A DNA stretch of 64,000 bases from Bacteroidales bacterium (GCA_023229525.1 JALNZC010000005.1:1-64000), one strand, 5' to 3'; shown: positions 16,742-26,148, counted from the first letter of the stretch. Translations and numbers: made by a program. Notes: generated from the sequence alone by a model not told the origin.

Positions 16742-18559
16742 TCATTTTCCCACGCAATACAGATTTTTATCTCCCCGGATAAAGATTTTTCCATTGACCA
16801 TAGCAGGTGTACAAACCGAACCTTCACCCAATTTTGGTTCGCTGACCAATGAAAATTCCTTATCTGCTTTAAAAATATGCATGATCCCCTGCTTATCCAT
16901 CGCATAAATTTTTCCATCTGCGAGGACAGGCGAAGCATAGGTTGTATTTTCGAAATCGTGTTCCCAATATTTGGCGCCGGTTTTGGCATCATAACAAACT
17001 GCCGTACCATAACTTGTCAGCAGAAAAACATATTTATCCGAAGCGACAGGACTGGGGACATCGGAAAGATAGTCCGAATTTTCCCAGAGAAGTTTTGGCG
17101 TTTCGCCAATCTGCACAGCTGCCAGTTTTGAATAATCGTTGACCGAAAAAACAATTCCATCAGCATAAGCCACCGAGGGTCCAACCTCTCCCGAAATGCA
17201 ATCGAGTTTCCAGAATTCTTTACCGTTGGCTGGGTTGTATGCTGCAACAAAAGGTTCTGCAGCAAGGAGTAATTCTGTTCGTTTACCTGTATGAATAACC
17301 ACCGGTGATGCCCAGGAAACCTTCACGTTCCGGCTGGTTTTCCAGACAGTTTCTCCGGTTTTGCCGGATAAGCCCACGACGAATGCAGAACCCCTTTGGT
17401 CGTACTGAACGATCAGTAAATCACGATACATCATCAGAGAAGATGAATACCCGTAATGATTCGCAGGAAGCCCCAGGTTCCTTGCCCAGATGAGCTTACC
17501 ATCGAAGTCGAACGCCACAAGGTCACCGTTGGCAAAAATGGCATACACACGGCGACCATCGGTTGTAAGGGTCGGAGCGGCCTGTCCGGTTTCCTTATTG
17601 ACTGCAGGCGCTTTTTCCGGACTTCCGGGGATCTTATCCACCCTGGCAGCCCAAAGGATCTTACCGGTGCTGGCATCAAAACTGTAGACTTCCCTTTTGG
17701 TTTCGTTCGCTCCGGAAAGGAAAACACGATCATTCCAGACAACAGGTGAATTATATCCAGGCAATGGCACAGTCGTTTTCCATTTGATATTTTTACCGGT
17801 TTTCCCATCCCAGTTTGTCGGGATATTTTTCTGATAAACCACACCATTTCCGCCGGGACCGCGAAACGAAGGATAATTTTCTATGATCTCAGCCCAGGTT
17901 GGAAAGTCATTAAGCGCCTGCAACCCCGGTTTTGTATTGGTATCTCCTGTTGTTACCGGTGTAAGGAGATCGGAATTCCGACTTACATTATTCTGTCTTG
18001 ATGATGGGCCATTTTTTGTTAAACCCTGGTCAGTAATCGTATCGGTTTGCCGTGAATTTTCTTCGCCCAGCATTTTACCCAGTTCATCATGGGTAAAGAA
18101 AGCAAGTACCAATGAAATCAATACGATCCCTATTCCCGTAAAGGCTACCCATTTCCGGTTGATTTTACGGTCGATCCAAAACGTATCGGTTTTGGCGCCG
18201 GGGAGATCAGGTATCTTTTTTTGAATAAAATCGATTGTTTTCAGGCAGATCACTACTACCAGGATGCTGATAAGCAGCAGGTACCCGCCGGTACAGATCT
18301 GCCATTGACTGGTGAAATAGGCTTTACGGGCCAGCAAATCCAGTGTGCGTAACTGGTCGCGTAATTGTTGGTCGTCAGGATTATTGCTGAGCCTTTCGAT
18401 AGTGGTTTTCAGAACCGGTGTATTCAGTGGATCTGCCCGTTGCAACTGAAACCAGTTAACCAAAATAAGGATACAGAGTATCGCTGCAAAGAGAATGCTG
18501 ACAAAAGCGATCTGCCGCAGTAACCGGATGGTTGAAGCCGGGTTTTTTTGTTCTTTCAT
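16742..18559 (-). CDS. Membrane-anchored PQQ-like beta-propeller protein (propeller 4)
   Basis: A 605-residue protein. The N-terminal part has three likely membrane helices (about 15-33, 93-112 and 137-155) and a loop of about 50 residues. A propeller domain starts near residue 230 (YPSFRGPGGNGVVY) with repeated blades such as VYSFDASTGKILWAARV, LVAFDFDGKLIWARNL and AVCYDAKTGAKYWEHDF. The ATG overlaps the stop of the NapH-like gene by 4 bases (ATGA), so the two are coupled. The propeller is expected to lie outside the cytoplasm. Whether it binds PQQ is unknown. Confidence 0.83.
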   Translation of the reverse strand: MKEQKNPASTIRLLRQIAFVSILFAAILCILILVNWFQLQRADPLNTPVLKTTIERLSNNPDDQQLRDQLRTLDLLARKAYFTSQWQICTGGYLLLISILVVVICLKTIDFIQKKIPDLPGAKTDTFWIDRKINRKWVAFTGIGIVLISLVLAFFTHDELGKMLGEENSRQTDTITDQGLTKNGPSSRQNNVSRNSDLLTPVTTGDTNTKPGLQALNDFPTWAEIIENYPSFRGPGGNGVVYQKNIPTNWDGKTGKNIKWKTTVPLPGYNSPVVWNDRVFLSGANETKREVYSFDASTGKILWAARVDKIPGSPEKAPAVNKETGQAAPTLTTDGRRVYAIFANGDLVAFDFDGKLIWARNLGLPANHYGYSSSLMMYRDLLIVQYDQRGSAFVVGLSGKTGETVWKTSRNVKVSWASPVVIHTGKRTELLLAAEPFVAAYNPANGKEFWKLDCISGEVGPSVAYADGIVFSVNDYSKLAAVQIGETPKLLWENSDYLSDVPSPVASDKYVFLLTSYGTAVCYDAKTGAKYWEHDFENTTYASPVLADGKIYAMDKQGIMHIFKADKEFSLVSEPKLGEGSVCTPAMVNGKIFIRGDKNLYCVGK

Positions 18560-19839
18560 GTGTTCACTTTCGACAGATCAGATTTAACAGGACAATAATC
18601 GACACACCGGGTACAGCTTAAACAGGTCCCTTTATTCGGAACATAATCGGTTCTCCAGATATTCAGCATGCGTCCTGCAATCACAACTCCAAACATAAGT
18701 CCGATGAATCCGCCCAGGATCCAACCTCCGGTATAAAAACGTTTTAACATCACGGATGCTTCCTCATTAACCTGCATTTGTGATTTCCCGGAAGATTTAT
18801 AAGCTGTGATCTCAAATGGTTCGGATTGAATCCGGAGGGTAGCCGGATCCAGGAGTTGCCTGGCCAGTTTTACCTTTCCATTGACACCTGCCAAAGTCTC
18901 GTGCAGGCGTATGCCGGTCCACCCGCCGGCCACAATCAGGAATGGGATCAACGTACAAATAAGCATAAGTTTTCTGACCATAACCTGCCGGCTTTCCGGA
19001 TTTCTGGAAGTCACCGGGAAATCGATGGCATCGTATGGACAGGAATCTTCACACAGACGGCATTGGATGCATTCAGCCGGAGTAATGGTGATATGCCGTC
19101 TCGAAAATCGGCTCACCCAGTTCAGTAATACGCCATAAGGACACAAAAACCGGCAATAGGGTCGCGCGATAAAAATGCCTGAAAGAAGTAATATTCCGGC
19201 AAAGACAAACATGCTGAACGAAGCGTTGAATCGAAAAATACCTACAAACGGATCATACCGGCAAATGATGAAATCCGTACCCGTAGCTGCATAGAGAACG
19301 GCTAAACCGAGATAAATATATGGGACCATCCCGAGAATGGCATTCAGTCGAGAACCCAATTTTTGCGGTCGAAAAGCAACCATATCCTGCATGGCTCCGA
19401 ACGGACATACCCCCGCACAGAAAGTCCGACCAAAAAATAAAGTGAACACCAGAGGTATGATAAAAAAGGCGATCACAGTGAGGGGTAAGATATAATTATA
19501 ATCAAACAACGCCAGGGTGATGTTCTGAATGGAACCAATAGCGCAAATACACCCTTCCCGATAAAAACCAAAGTAGATCAGAGAAAATACCGACATCAGG
19601 AAAACACCATTTCGTGAGCGTTTCTTCAATACGATCCAGGAAATTACCGATAATGAAAGGAGAAGCACCACCACATCCATTACGGCTAAAATTTCGGTCC
19701 GCGGAGACGGAACCTGTGTTTCGGGCTGAATATAGCCGGTCTCGAATTCCGGTTTTGGAAAACGCTGAACAGCAAATACACTCGTTGCCTGAACGGTTAA
19801 CAATAGAAGAAGAATTATCACCAGTTTTTGCTTGGACAT
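18556..19839 (-). CDS. NapH/NosR-like membrane protein with 4Fe-4S clusters
   Basis: A 427-residue membrane protein with an N-terminal signal or helix (residues about 5-22) and five or six further helices. The NapH/NosR cysteine motifs CAGVCPFG and CRFLCPYG lie in membrane-edge loops. A ferredoxin motif CIQCRLCEDSCPYDAIDF lies at about residues 257-275, and a final CLSCTRCVDYCPVKSD near the C-terminus. NapH-type proteins take electrons from quinol and pass them to a periplasmic polyferredoxin (NapG) or receive them from it. The gene for such a polyferredoxin ends 3 bases before this start. No napA, nosZ or cytochrome partner is beside it; propeller genes are there instead. Confidence 0.85.
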   Translation of the reverse strand: MSKQKLVIILLLLLTVQATSVFAVQRFPKPEFETGYIQPETQVPSPRTEILAVMDVVVLLLSLSVISWIVLKKRSRNGVFLMSVFSLIYFGFYREGCICAIGSIQNITLALFDYNYILPLTVIAFFIIPLVFTLFFGRTFCAGVCPFGAMQDMVAFRPQKLGSRLNAILGMVPYIYLGLAVLYAATGTDFIICRYDPFVGIFRFNASFSMFVFAGILLLSGIFIARPYCRFLCPYGVLLNWVSRFSRRHITITPAECIQCRLCEDSCPYDAIDFPVTSRNPESRQVMVRKLMLICTLIPFLIVAGGWTGIRLHETLAGVNGKVKLARQLLDPATLRIQSEPFEITAYKSSGKSQMQVNEEASVMLKRFYTGGWILGGFIGLMFGVVIAGRMLNIWRTDYVPNKGTCLSCTRCVDYCPVKSDLSKVNT

Positions 19840-19842
19840 CCG

Positions 19843-20499
19843 CTATGATGATTTTAATTTTCCTGTCTCCGTCTCTGTCCCCATACCTTTAAGCAATGAC
19901 GGATTCCCCGCCGGTACCCGGCTGAAGGCTCCCGACGGACAATTCCTTGCTATTGAACACTGGTTGCAGTTAACGCAACGATCGTGTCTCACCTGCAATT
20001 GGAGCGAACCATTTCCAAAGGCCCCGCAGCCCTTCACACATTTCCCGCAACCGATACATAAAAGTTCATCAATGGTATATTCAAAGAAAGGATCTTCGAC
20101 AAATTTCCGTTTGAGCGCATTGGTGGGACAAAGTTGATTTTCGGCTGCCGTATTGAGTGTTTTGGTACCAGGTTTGAAGTATCCGCCGCATAGATCACAA
20201 TAACCGCACATGGCGTAAACATGCACGCATTTTACAGCGGAAGGGGTAAGTACGCAATTGGTTGCACACCTTCCGCATTGAATGCATTTGGAAGGATCGA
20301 GCTGCCAAACCATTTGTCGCGATTCCAATGCACGCGGCAATTTGCAGTCTTTCGATTTGCTGCAACTCCCGCAGGTAAAATCAAAACCACAGTCACCCTC
20401 TTTGCCGGTCCGGAAAATCAATGCCCCGCTCAACAAACCCAATCCGGCAAGGATACTTCCACGGATCAATGTATTTAAAAATTCCCGTCTGTCTGGCAT
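19843..20499 (-). CDS. NapG-like exported polyferredoxin (Tat-type signal)
   Basis: A 218-residue protein. It begins with a twin-arginine-like signal (RREFLN, then a hydrophobic stretch to about residue 30). Cysteine groups follow: CGFDFTCGSCSKSKDC, CIQCGRCATNC, CGYCDLCGG, CIGCGKCVKGCGAFG and CVNCNQCSIARNCP, enough for about four 4Fe-4S clusters. The arrangement is NapG-like. It would be folded with its clusters in the cytoplasm and exported, working with the NapH-like protein encoded next. It lies 21 bases after the NHL-propeller gene in the same operon. Confidence 0.85.
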   Translation of the reverse strand: MPDRREFLNTLIRGSILAGLGLLSGALIFRTGKEGDCGFDFTCGSCSKSKDCKLPRALESRQMVWQLDPSKCIQCGRCATNCVLTPSAVKCVHVYAMCGYCDLCGGYFKPGTKTLNTAAENQLCPTNALKRKFVEDPFFEYTIDELLCIGCGKCVKGCGAFGNGSLQLQVRHDRCVNCNQCSIARNCPSGAFSRVPAGNPSLLKGMGTETETGKLKSS

Positions 20500-20520
20500 T
20501 GTTGTACTTCGGTTTTCAGG

Positions 20521-21486
20521 TTACTTTTTTTTAACAAATATTCTTACCATGAGTTTCACCGGATCGAGCACGATAACCCGGTCACGGGAATCGACAGCGA
20601 GGTCAAGCCCTTTTGTTCCTTCTTCGAAGGATGCGGATAGGGCAACAATGGAATTGAATTTCCCTCCGGAAGTGTAAATTTTGATCCTTTCAATCCCTTT
20701 TTCGCTTGTGACAAACGATCCGTCGTGAAGAAAAGCAAAATGCGAAGGATTGCAGCATCCGCAAAATCCTTCCATAGTCATGTTTGCTTCACCCCAGGTT
20801 GAAACAAGACGTCCATCGAAAGTATATTTTTCAAATTCATGTCTTCCCGGATTAACAACCCAGAGCGATCCATCGGGAGCGATCCCAAGATCGAAATATG
20901 GACTGGGAACGATAAACCCCGGGATCTTGTTCTCCGGATCTTTTTCACCAATCCGGTCGATCATTTTTCCGGAAAGATCGCAGCGGTAAACCACCTTTCG
21001 ACCTGCATCGGCAAGAAACACCCATGTATCGGTCACCGCAATTGAGGTAATGATCGATTCTTCACCCGGACTTGTCCATTGGGTGATCAGTTTTCCCGAG
21101 CCATTCCAGATCTCCACATGATCCTCCATTCCCAGGTAGATATTGTCTTTTACATCCACCGTGATGCAACGGGCTGTTCCTTTGATGCTGAATTTTTTTA
21201 AAAAAACTCCGTCCCTGGAATAGATCTCTACCCCTCCGTTCCCGGCAATGTAAATATTATCTGCAGCATCCGTTGCCACACCGTGAATTTCCGCCAGCCT
21301 GGTATGTATCTGCCGGTCCTCGGTATATAAAGACTGAGTAGTATCAGCCGATTTTAATGCTTTCAGATCATATTCGTATGGATTCGGTTTGTTTTCGGAA
21401 TGGCTGAAAAAAAGATCCCTGGTCATGAAAAGGATCAGACAAAGCAAAAGTATCAGGGCTGCGATGACGAAAATTTTCTGTTTCAT
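20521..21486 (-). CDS. NHL-type six-bladed propeller protein with a CGCC motif
   Basis: A 321-residue protein with an N-terminal signal anchor (residues 4-22). NHL-like blades follow, such as IHGVATDAADNIYIAGNGGVEIYS, FDLGIAPDGSLWVVNPG and LDLAVDSRDRVIVLDP. Near residue 245 there is a cysteine cluster FCGCCNPSHFAF that could bind metal or form disulfides. The ATG overlaps the stop of the propeller-3 gene by 4 bases. Its place between propellers and ferredoxins suggests an envelope redox or scaffold role; function is unknown. Confidence 0.78.
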   Translation of the reverse strand: MKQKIFVIAALILLLCLILFMTRDLFFSHSENKPNPYEYDLKALKSADTTQSLYTEDRQIHTRLAEIHGVATDAADNIYIAGNGGVEIYSRDGVFLKKFSIKGTARCITVDVKDNIYLGMEDHVEIWNGSGKLITQWTSPGEESIITSIAVTDTWVFLADAGRKVVYRCDLSGKMIDRIGEKDPENKIPGFIVPSPYFDLGIAPDGSLWVVNPGRHEFEKYTFDGRLVSTWGEANMTMEGFCGCCNPSHFAFLHDGSFVTSEKGIERIKIYTSGGKFNSIVALSASFEEGTKGLDLAVDSRDRVIVLDPVKLMVRIFVKKK

Positions 21487-22919
21487 TTTTTTCTGATATC
21501 AAGACAAACCATTGTTTTTGAATCGCGCATCAGCATATAACCTCCGGCTATCGCCAGCGGGCCCCACGAATCCTGTCCGTCGATGATACGGGTTTTATCC
21601 AGCACTTCAAAACCGGAAGGTGATGCTTTGGCGATGGTCATTTCCCCATCATCGTTAAGGATAAAGAATTTCCCGTCGGCAAATATATAAGGCCCGAGCC
21701 CAAAACGATCGGTCTTACCGCTGCTCATCAAAATCTTTTTCCCATCGCCCTCCTTACAACAAACGAACTGATTCCTTAATCCTCCTGCATCCTTGGGCTG
21801 GATCCCGTAAAGACAACCCTTCAGAAGGATGGGAGTTTGCTGTTCGGAGGCCAATCCTTCCATTGGTTTATATTTTTGAATAATGGCAACATGCAAACGT
21901 CCGTTTTCTTCATTTATTTGCAACAAAGCGGAACCGGCGCCATATCCTGCGGTCATGAAAATCCGGCCCTGGTCCATGATCACAGGGGATGGCGCTATTA
22001 CCGAAGGAGAAAATTCCGTGGTTTCCCAAAGTATTTTTCCCCTGTCGGGGCCAGAGGCAGCAATTCCACAGATACCACCAACGGCACAATATACATACAT
22101 TTTCCGTCTGCCGTATGTCATCGGCATAATTGAAGAATGGGACATTTTCCAGTTTTTTGAATTTGGCGTCTCCCAGACTTTTTTTCCGGTATTACAATCA
22201 ATAGCGATCATCAATGATTTACCACCGGTTGCAATTATGGCGGTGTCGTGATCGACGAGGGGACACTGACCGGTGTACCAAAAGGGCACTTCGGAATTGA
22301 ATTCCTTTATCAGATCAAGACCCCACCGCAAATTACCGGTAAGCCGGTCGACACACATTACATGGCCGCGTGGTCCGATGGTCACAACATATTTTTCCGT
22401 TACAGCTGGAATTGTCCGTGATAAACCGTGATTTCGTTTCAAATGCACATGATAGGCCCGTCGCCAAAGTTCTTCTCCTGTTACCAGTGAAAAACAGCGT
22501 AAGGCATCCTGACGATTGGTTTCATCATAATCCAGCAGGTACACCCTGCCATCGTAAATAGCCGGCGCTGCGTGCCCTTCTCCGAGCGTGACTTTCCAGA
22601 GTATCCTGGGGCCGGCCTTGTCCCAGATATCGATCAACCGGATATTTTCTTTATTGATATTGTCAAAATCGGTTCCCCGGAACCGGGGCCAATTTTTACC
22701 AGGTAAACTTTCACCTGTTTTAAAAAAAGTAAAAAATTCACCGATTTTGACGCTGTCCTGCTTGACACGCAAGGCTTTCCCACGATTATCCGATCCCGGA
22801 ACCGAGATCCTGAAGGAAGAAGAAGGATCGTGAAAAAACCACCATCCCATTACGCCCAGACCAATAATCAAAAGAACGGGAATCAGGAATGAAGATGACT
22901 TATTTTTAAGTCGGTTCAC
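21483..22919 (-). CDS. Membrane-anchored PQQ-like beta-propeller protein (propeller 3)
   Basis: A 478-residue protein starting at GTG (22919). One N-terminal membrane segment (about residues 10-28) precedes a linker and the propeller, which begins WPRFRGTDFDNINKENI. Blades include LRCFSLVTGEELWRRAY, VMCVDRLTGNLRWGLD and MIAIDCNTGKKVWETP. It starts 4 bases after the propeller-2 gene and overlaps the NHL gene. The W-x-x-(F)RG opening is shared by all five propellers of the region. The domain should face the periplasm. Confidence 0.82.
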   Translation of the reverse strand: MNRLKNKSSSFLIPVLLIIGLGVMGWWFFHDPSSSFRISVPGSDNRGKALRVKQDSVKIGEFFTFFKTGESLPGKNWPRFRGTDFDNINKENIRLIDIWDKAGPRILWKVTLGEGHAAPAIYDGRVYLLDYDETNRQDALRCFSLVTGEELWRRAYHVHLKRNHGLSRTIPAVTEKYVVTIGPRGHVMCVDRLTGNLRWGLDLIKEFNSEVPFWYTGQCPLVDHDTAIIATGGKSLMIAIDCNTGKKVWETPNSKNWKMSHSSIMPMTYGRRKMYVYCAVGGICGIAASGPDRGKILWETTEFSPSVIAPSPVIMDQGRIFMTAGYGAGSALLQINEENGRLHVAIIQKYKPMEGLASEQQTPILLKGCLYGIQPKDAGGLRNQFVCCKEGDGKKILMSSGKTDRFGLGPYIFADGKFFILNDDGEMTIAKASPSGFEVLDKTRIIDGQDSWGPLAIAGGYMLMRDSKTMVCLDIRKK

Positions 22920-22923
22920 AGGT

Positions 22924-24195
22924 TCAATTTTTTCTGATATCGTAAGCCATCAACTCCTCCCCGTGACGGATGTAAAGAATTCCGTTATAAATGGCAGGAT
23001 GGGCCCAAAGCGGCCCTTTTCCCTGTTTTATTTTAAAACTGCTGATCAACTCAAATTTCTGCGGATTGGATCTTACCAGACCTACATTCCAGGTTTTTTC
23101 ATCCAGGCAATAAAGCATGCCCCCGGCTGCAATGATCGATCCTTTGTTGAACCATTTTTCCTCCCACATTTTTTTACCGGTTTTCCAATCGATGCAACAC
23201 CAGTTTCCATTTCCATTGGTGATCCAGTTCGCCCCATAGATATAACCGTCGATGTATACAACTCCCCCGTGATGGCAATCAAGAATGGTATCGGTCCAAA
23301 CCAAATTGATCTTCGATCCGTCTTCAGACAGTTTAAACATTGCCCCCACGTGATTGTACCCTCCGGTGATGTACAAATACCCGTTGTTGTAAAGGGGTGT
23401 GATGGTATTGGTTTTGGGTGCACCGGGCCAGATTTTCAGGCTGGCTTCAGGGTGGAGAGCGGCATAATTAAAACTCCAGAGAATGTGACCGTTATCCGCA
23501 TCCACTCCCAAAAAATACTTATTGATTGTGGTAACAATGATGTTTTTATCACCAACATGGATCAGAAGAGGAGAAACGTAAGCGCTGCTATCATTCAATG
23601 AAGGTGTTTCCCAAATGGGTTCTCCGGTATTTTTATCGACTGACACAAGGGTGGTTTTCGGACCTGCCGGAGAATAGATCACTTTGTTTTCATAAACAAG
23701 AGGCGATTCGGATACTCCCCATTCTCCCAAAGCTCCGTTGTAACGTTTCAAACCATCGAACGACCATTTGATTTTTCCGTCACTGGCTTGGATACAGGCT
23801 ACAGTACCTCCTCCGCTGATCACATAGATGAAACCGTTTTCCAAAGTTGGAGTCGTCCTGGATTCCGGAAATGCTCCTGACCACGAGGGTCCGAACGGAA
23901 CCTGCCAAAGTAATTCCCCTTTCATGTTAATGGCAGTCAGATAATCCATTGTATCTTTCATACCCGTCACATAAACCACAGTTCCATCACTTACTGCAGA
24001 AGAAAACCCTTGTCCGATGCCGGTTGCCGACCAAAGCAGCAACGGGCCTCGTGCCGGCCATTCGGTCATCAACCCCGTATCCGGATAAATACCGCTGCGC
24101 TGCGGGCCACGCCATTGAGCTGTAACCTGAGCGATAACAGGAAAATAGGATAAACACAAAAAAATAATGAAAAGATGGAATCTGAAAAGTTTCAT
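22924..24195 (-). CDS. Exported PQQ-like beta-propeller protein (propeller 2)
   Basis: A 423-residue protein with a signal peptide (residues 5-22). The mature protein starts AQWRGPQRSGIYPDTGL and contains about seven blades, for example YLTAINMKGELLWQVPFG and LVSVDKNTGEPIWETPS. It is clearly a paralogue of the next protein upstream (404 residues), with the same WRGPxRxGIYP opening and GQG(F/H)SSA motif, so the two arose by tandem duplication. Nine bases separate the genes. Enzymatic activity cannot be inferred. Confidence 0.82.
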   Translation of the reverse strand: MKLFRFHLFIIFLCLSYFPVIAQVTAQWRGPQRSGIYPDTGLMTEWPARGPLLLWSATGIGQGFSSAVSDGTVVYVTGMKDTMDYLTAINMKGELLWQVPFGPSWSGAFPESRTTPTLENGFIYVISGGGTVACIQASDGKIKWSFDGLKRYNGALGEWGVSESPLVYENKVIYSPAGPKTTLVSVDKNTGEPIWETPSLNDSSAYVSPLLIHVGDKNIIVTTINKYFLGVDADNGHILWSFNYAALHPEASLKIWPGAPKTNTITPLYNNGYLYITGGYNHVGAMFKLSEDGSKINLVWTDTILDCHHGGVVYIDGYIYGANWITNGNGNWCCIDWKTGKKMWEEKWFNKGSIIAAGGMLYCLDEKTWNVGLVRSNPQKFELISSFKIKQGKGPLWAHPAIYNGILYIRHGEELMAYDIRKN

Positions 24196-24204
24196 TGGAA
24201 CATG

Positions 24205-25419
24205 TTATTTTACGATATTGTATACCATCAACGAACTTCCATGACGAACATACAACCGTCCGTTTTTGATTACGAGGTGCGCCCAATGCTGGTCGGAACC
24301 ATAAGGAACTTTAAAAGCGCTTATCTTTTTAAAACTATTGACCTCAGGTTGTACCAACGCTATCTCGCCATTGTCACCATAGCAATACAACATATCATCT
24401 GCAAAAATGATGTTCCCTTTTCCTGTGATTTTTTCCGAATACATATCCACACCGGTTTTCCAGTCAACACAATACCAGGCTTTCCCGTTATCATCGGAAC
24501 CGAAAAGTTTTCCATTTACCAACACAGCCCCTGCCATTCGGTTCCCGATAGATGTATTTCTCCATAGCTCTTCAACGGAGTTGCCATCCGGAGACAGTTT
24601 CAACATTACACCACCTCTGCCATATCCCGAAACACAATAGATATATCCGTCGCGATAAATAGGTGTATTTGCATGTACTGAGTACGTATTGGGCTGGTCG
24701 TCGCTCCATAAAAACTTCCCGGTATCTGCATCGATTCCGATAATGGAACTGGCGGTATGAGTCACCAGGATTTTCCGGTTGGTGAGTTTGATCAAGGCTG
24801 GGGAGCAGTAAGCGCTTTCTTCCCCTTTGGCAGCGCATTTCCAGATCAGTTTTCCAGTGTTCCTGTCCAGGGCAATCACGTTATATTCAGGGCCTCCCGG
24901 TGTACAAAATAGTTTGTTCCCATCGATGAGCAGATTTTCAGTCATACCCCACTTTATATTGGGAGCCTGGTACTCTTTCAGTATATCTACTGTCCACACC
25001 AATGCCCCATCGTTGGCGTTACGGCAAACAAGTTTCCCAAAACCGCTTTCCAGATATATTCTTCCATCACAGATCAATGGTGTACTGCGCACCCCTGGCC
25101 AACTTTCAGTCCATTCCTCTCCGTATGGGACTTTCCAAAGTAATTTCCCGTTCAGGTCAAAGGAAAAAATATAACCGATACCGTTGATCATTCCCGTAAT
25201 AAAAACACGATTGTCCGTAACTGCCGCCGAAGAATGACCCTGTCCAAGATCATCAAAATGCCATAACATCGCTGGTCCGGTTACGGGCCATGACTTCAGT
25301 AGATCGTGTTCAGGATATATCCCGTCACGGTTTGGACCGCGCCATTGGGCCAGTTCCTGAGAAAATACAGCTGAACTGAAAAAAACAGCCAGAGATATTG
25401 GAAAAATATTTCTTATCAT
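24205..25419 (-). CDS. Exported PQQ-like beta-propeller protein (propeller 1), first gene of the array
   Basis: A 404-residue protein with a signal peptide (residues 1-20, ending VFS-Q). It opens AQWRGPNRDGIYPEHDL and has blades such as IFSFDLNGKLLWKVPYG, VIALDRNTGKLIWKCAA and IIGIDADTGKFLWSDD. It is the likely first gene of the propeller/ferredoxin operon; about 270 bases without a gene lie upstream. It is a paralogue of propeller 2. By fold it could be a quinoprotein, a scaffold or a binding protein. Confidence 0.82.
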   Translation of the reverse strand: MIRNIFPISLAVFFSSAVFSQELAQWRGPNRDGIYPEHDLLKSWPVTGPAMLWHFDDLGQGHSSAAVTDNRVFITGMINGIGYIFSFDLNGKLLWKVPYGEEWTESWPGVRSTPLICDGRIYLESGFGKLVCRNANDGALVWTVDILKEYQAPNIKWGMTENLLIDGNKLFCTPGGPEYNVIALDRNTGKLIWKCAAKGEESAYCSPALIKLTNRKILVTHTASSIIGIDADTGKFLWSDDQPNTYSVHANTPIYRDGYIYCVSGYGRGGVMLKLSPDGNSVEELWRNTSIGNRMAGAVLVNGKLFGSDDNGKAWYCVDWKTGVDMYSEKITGKGNIIFADDMLYCYGDNGEIALVQPEVNSFKKISAFKVPYGSDQHWAHLVIKNGRLYVRHGSSLMVYNIVK

Positions 25420-25656
25420 AAAAACAGGTTTTATTAAGCGGTTTTAAAATCCTTCCAAATGCATTCAACGCCGCTCTGTGACGGAGTTAGCGATCAGGAA
25501 TTATAATTTCAAGGTTCGAAGATTCTTCATAGTTTGTCATGAAGATCTTCAATTCGCCATCAAAATTACTAATAATTTCATCGGCTTTCCTCCTTCGTTC
25601 GTCGGGCACCTCCGCTTTCCGGACGATAAATCCTATCCAGAACTATTGTTTCGAAA

Positions 25657-25664
25657 TATCTTTG
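25657..25664 (+). promoter_or_regulatory. -7 box TATCTTTG before the small repeat protein gene
   Basis: TATCTTTG matches TAnnTTTG exactly and lies 26 bases before the ATG at 25691. No good -33 TTTG is seen at the usual distance. Confidence 0.45.
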
Positions 25665-25690
25665 CCGCATTAACATTTAAAAAAAACAAC

Positions 25691-26074
25691 ATGAAAACAA
25701 AAATGATCCTCCTGGCAGCCATCCTTGGTCTTCAGATCAATCTTTCAGCATCCAATCCAGGGACTCCAATAACTTCCATCAGCAATATCAACTCCGATTT
25801 TTTCCTATCCCTTATTCCGACAAACCCAAGGGAGGCCACTTTTGAAGAAATGACCGCTTTTGGTGTTATTGATTTTTCAGATATTGCTCCGGTTATGCCG
25901 GATGAAGCAGATTTTTCAGATGTCGTTCCGGAACCTGCAGTTAACGTTTCAATGTTGGCCCCGGTTCTTCCATCAGAAGCTGATTTTACCGACACAATCG
26001 AGGATGATATCCTTGATGTTACCTTGTTAGCACCGATTCCCCCGACGGAAGCCGATTTCGAAGACGCTTTTTAA
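25691..26074 (+). CDS. Small secreted protein with APVxPxEADFxD repeats
   Basis: A 127-residue protein from the ATG at 25691. The signal peptide covers residues 1-20 (ILLAAILGLQINLSAS). The acidic mature part carries three imperfect copies of an about 27-residue unit around APV(M/L)P(D/S)EADF(S/T)D, the last reading APIPPTEADFEDAF at the C-terminus. A fourth, degenerate unit may be NPREATFEEM near residue 47. The longer frame to 25478 lies upstream of the -7 box and is not coding. I do not recognise the family; it is likely exported. A terminator follows at 26100-26126. Confidence 0.7.
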   Translation: MKTKMILLAAILGLQINLSASNPGTPITSISNINSDFFLSLIPTNPREATFEEMTAFGVIDFSDIAPVMPDEADFSDVVPEPAVNVSMLAPVLPSEADFTDTIEDDILDVTLLAPIPPTEADFEDAF

Positions 26075-26099
26075 CCCGCAATATTTTCCCATCGTAAAG

Positions 26100-26126
26100 G
26101 AAGCTACTCAAAAGGTGGCTTCTTTT
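26100..26126 (+). terminator. Intrinsic terminator after the small repeat protein gene
   Basis: An eight-base stem GAAGCTAC/GTGGCTTC (one G-T pair) with a short A-rich loop, followed by TTTT. It is 25 bases after the stop at 26074. Confidence 0.6.
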
Positions 26127-26140
26127 GTTATAATATTTTC

Positions 26141-26148
26141 TACTTTTG
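26141..26148 (+). promoter_or_regulatory. -7 box TACTTTTG before the 153-residue secreted protein gene
   Basis: TACTTTTG matches TAnnTTTG and lies 25 bases before the ATG at 26174, just after the terminator of the preceding gene. No -33 element at normal spacing is clear. Confidence 0.45.

Noticed and set aside
25420..25690. Gene in the 270-base gap before the small repeat protein
   Set aside because: The open frame from 25478 lacks a good start and precedes the -7 box at 25657; nothing else is seen apart from promoter-like sequence.
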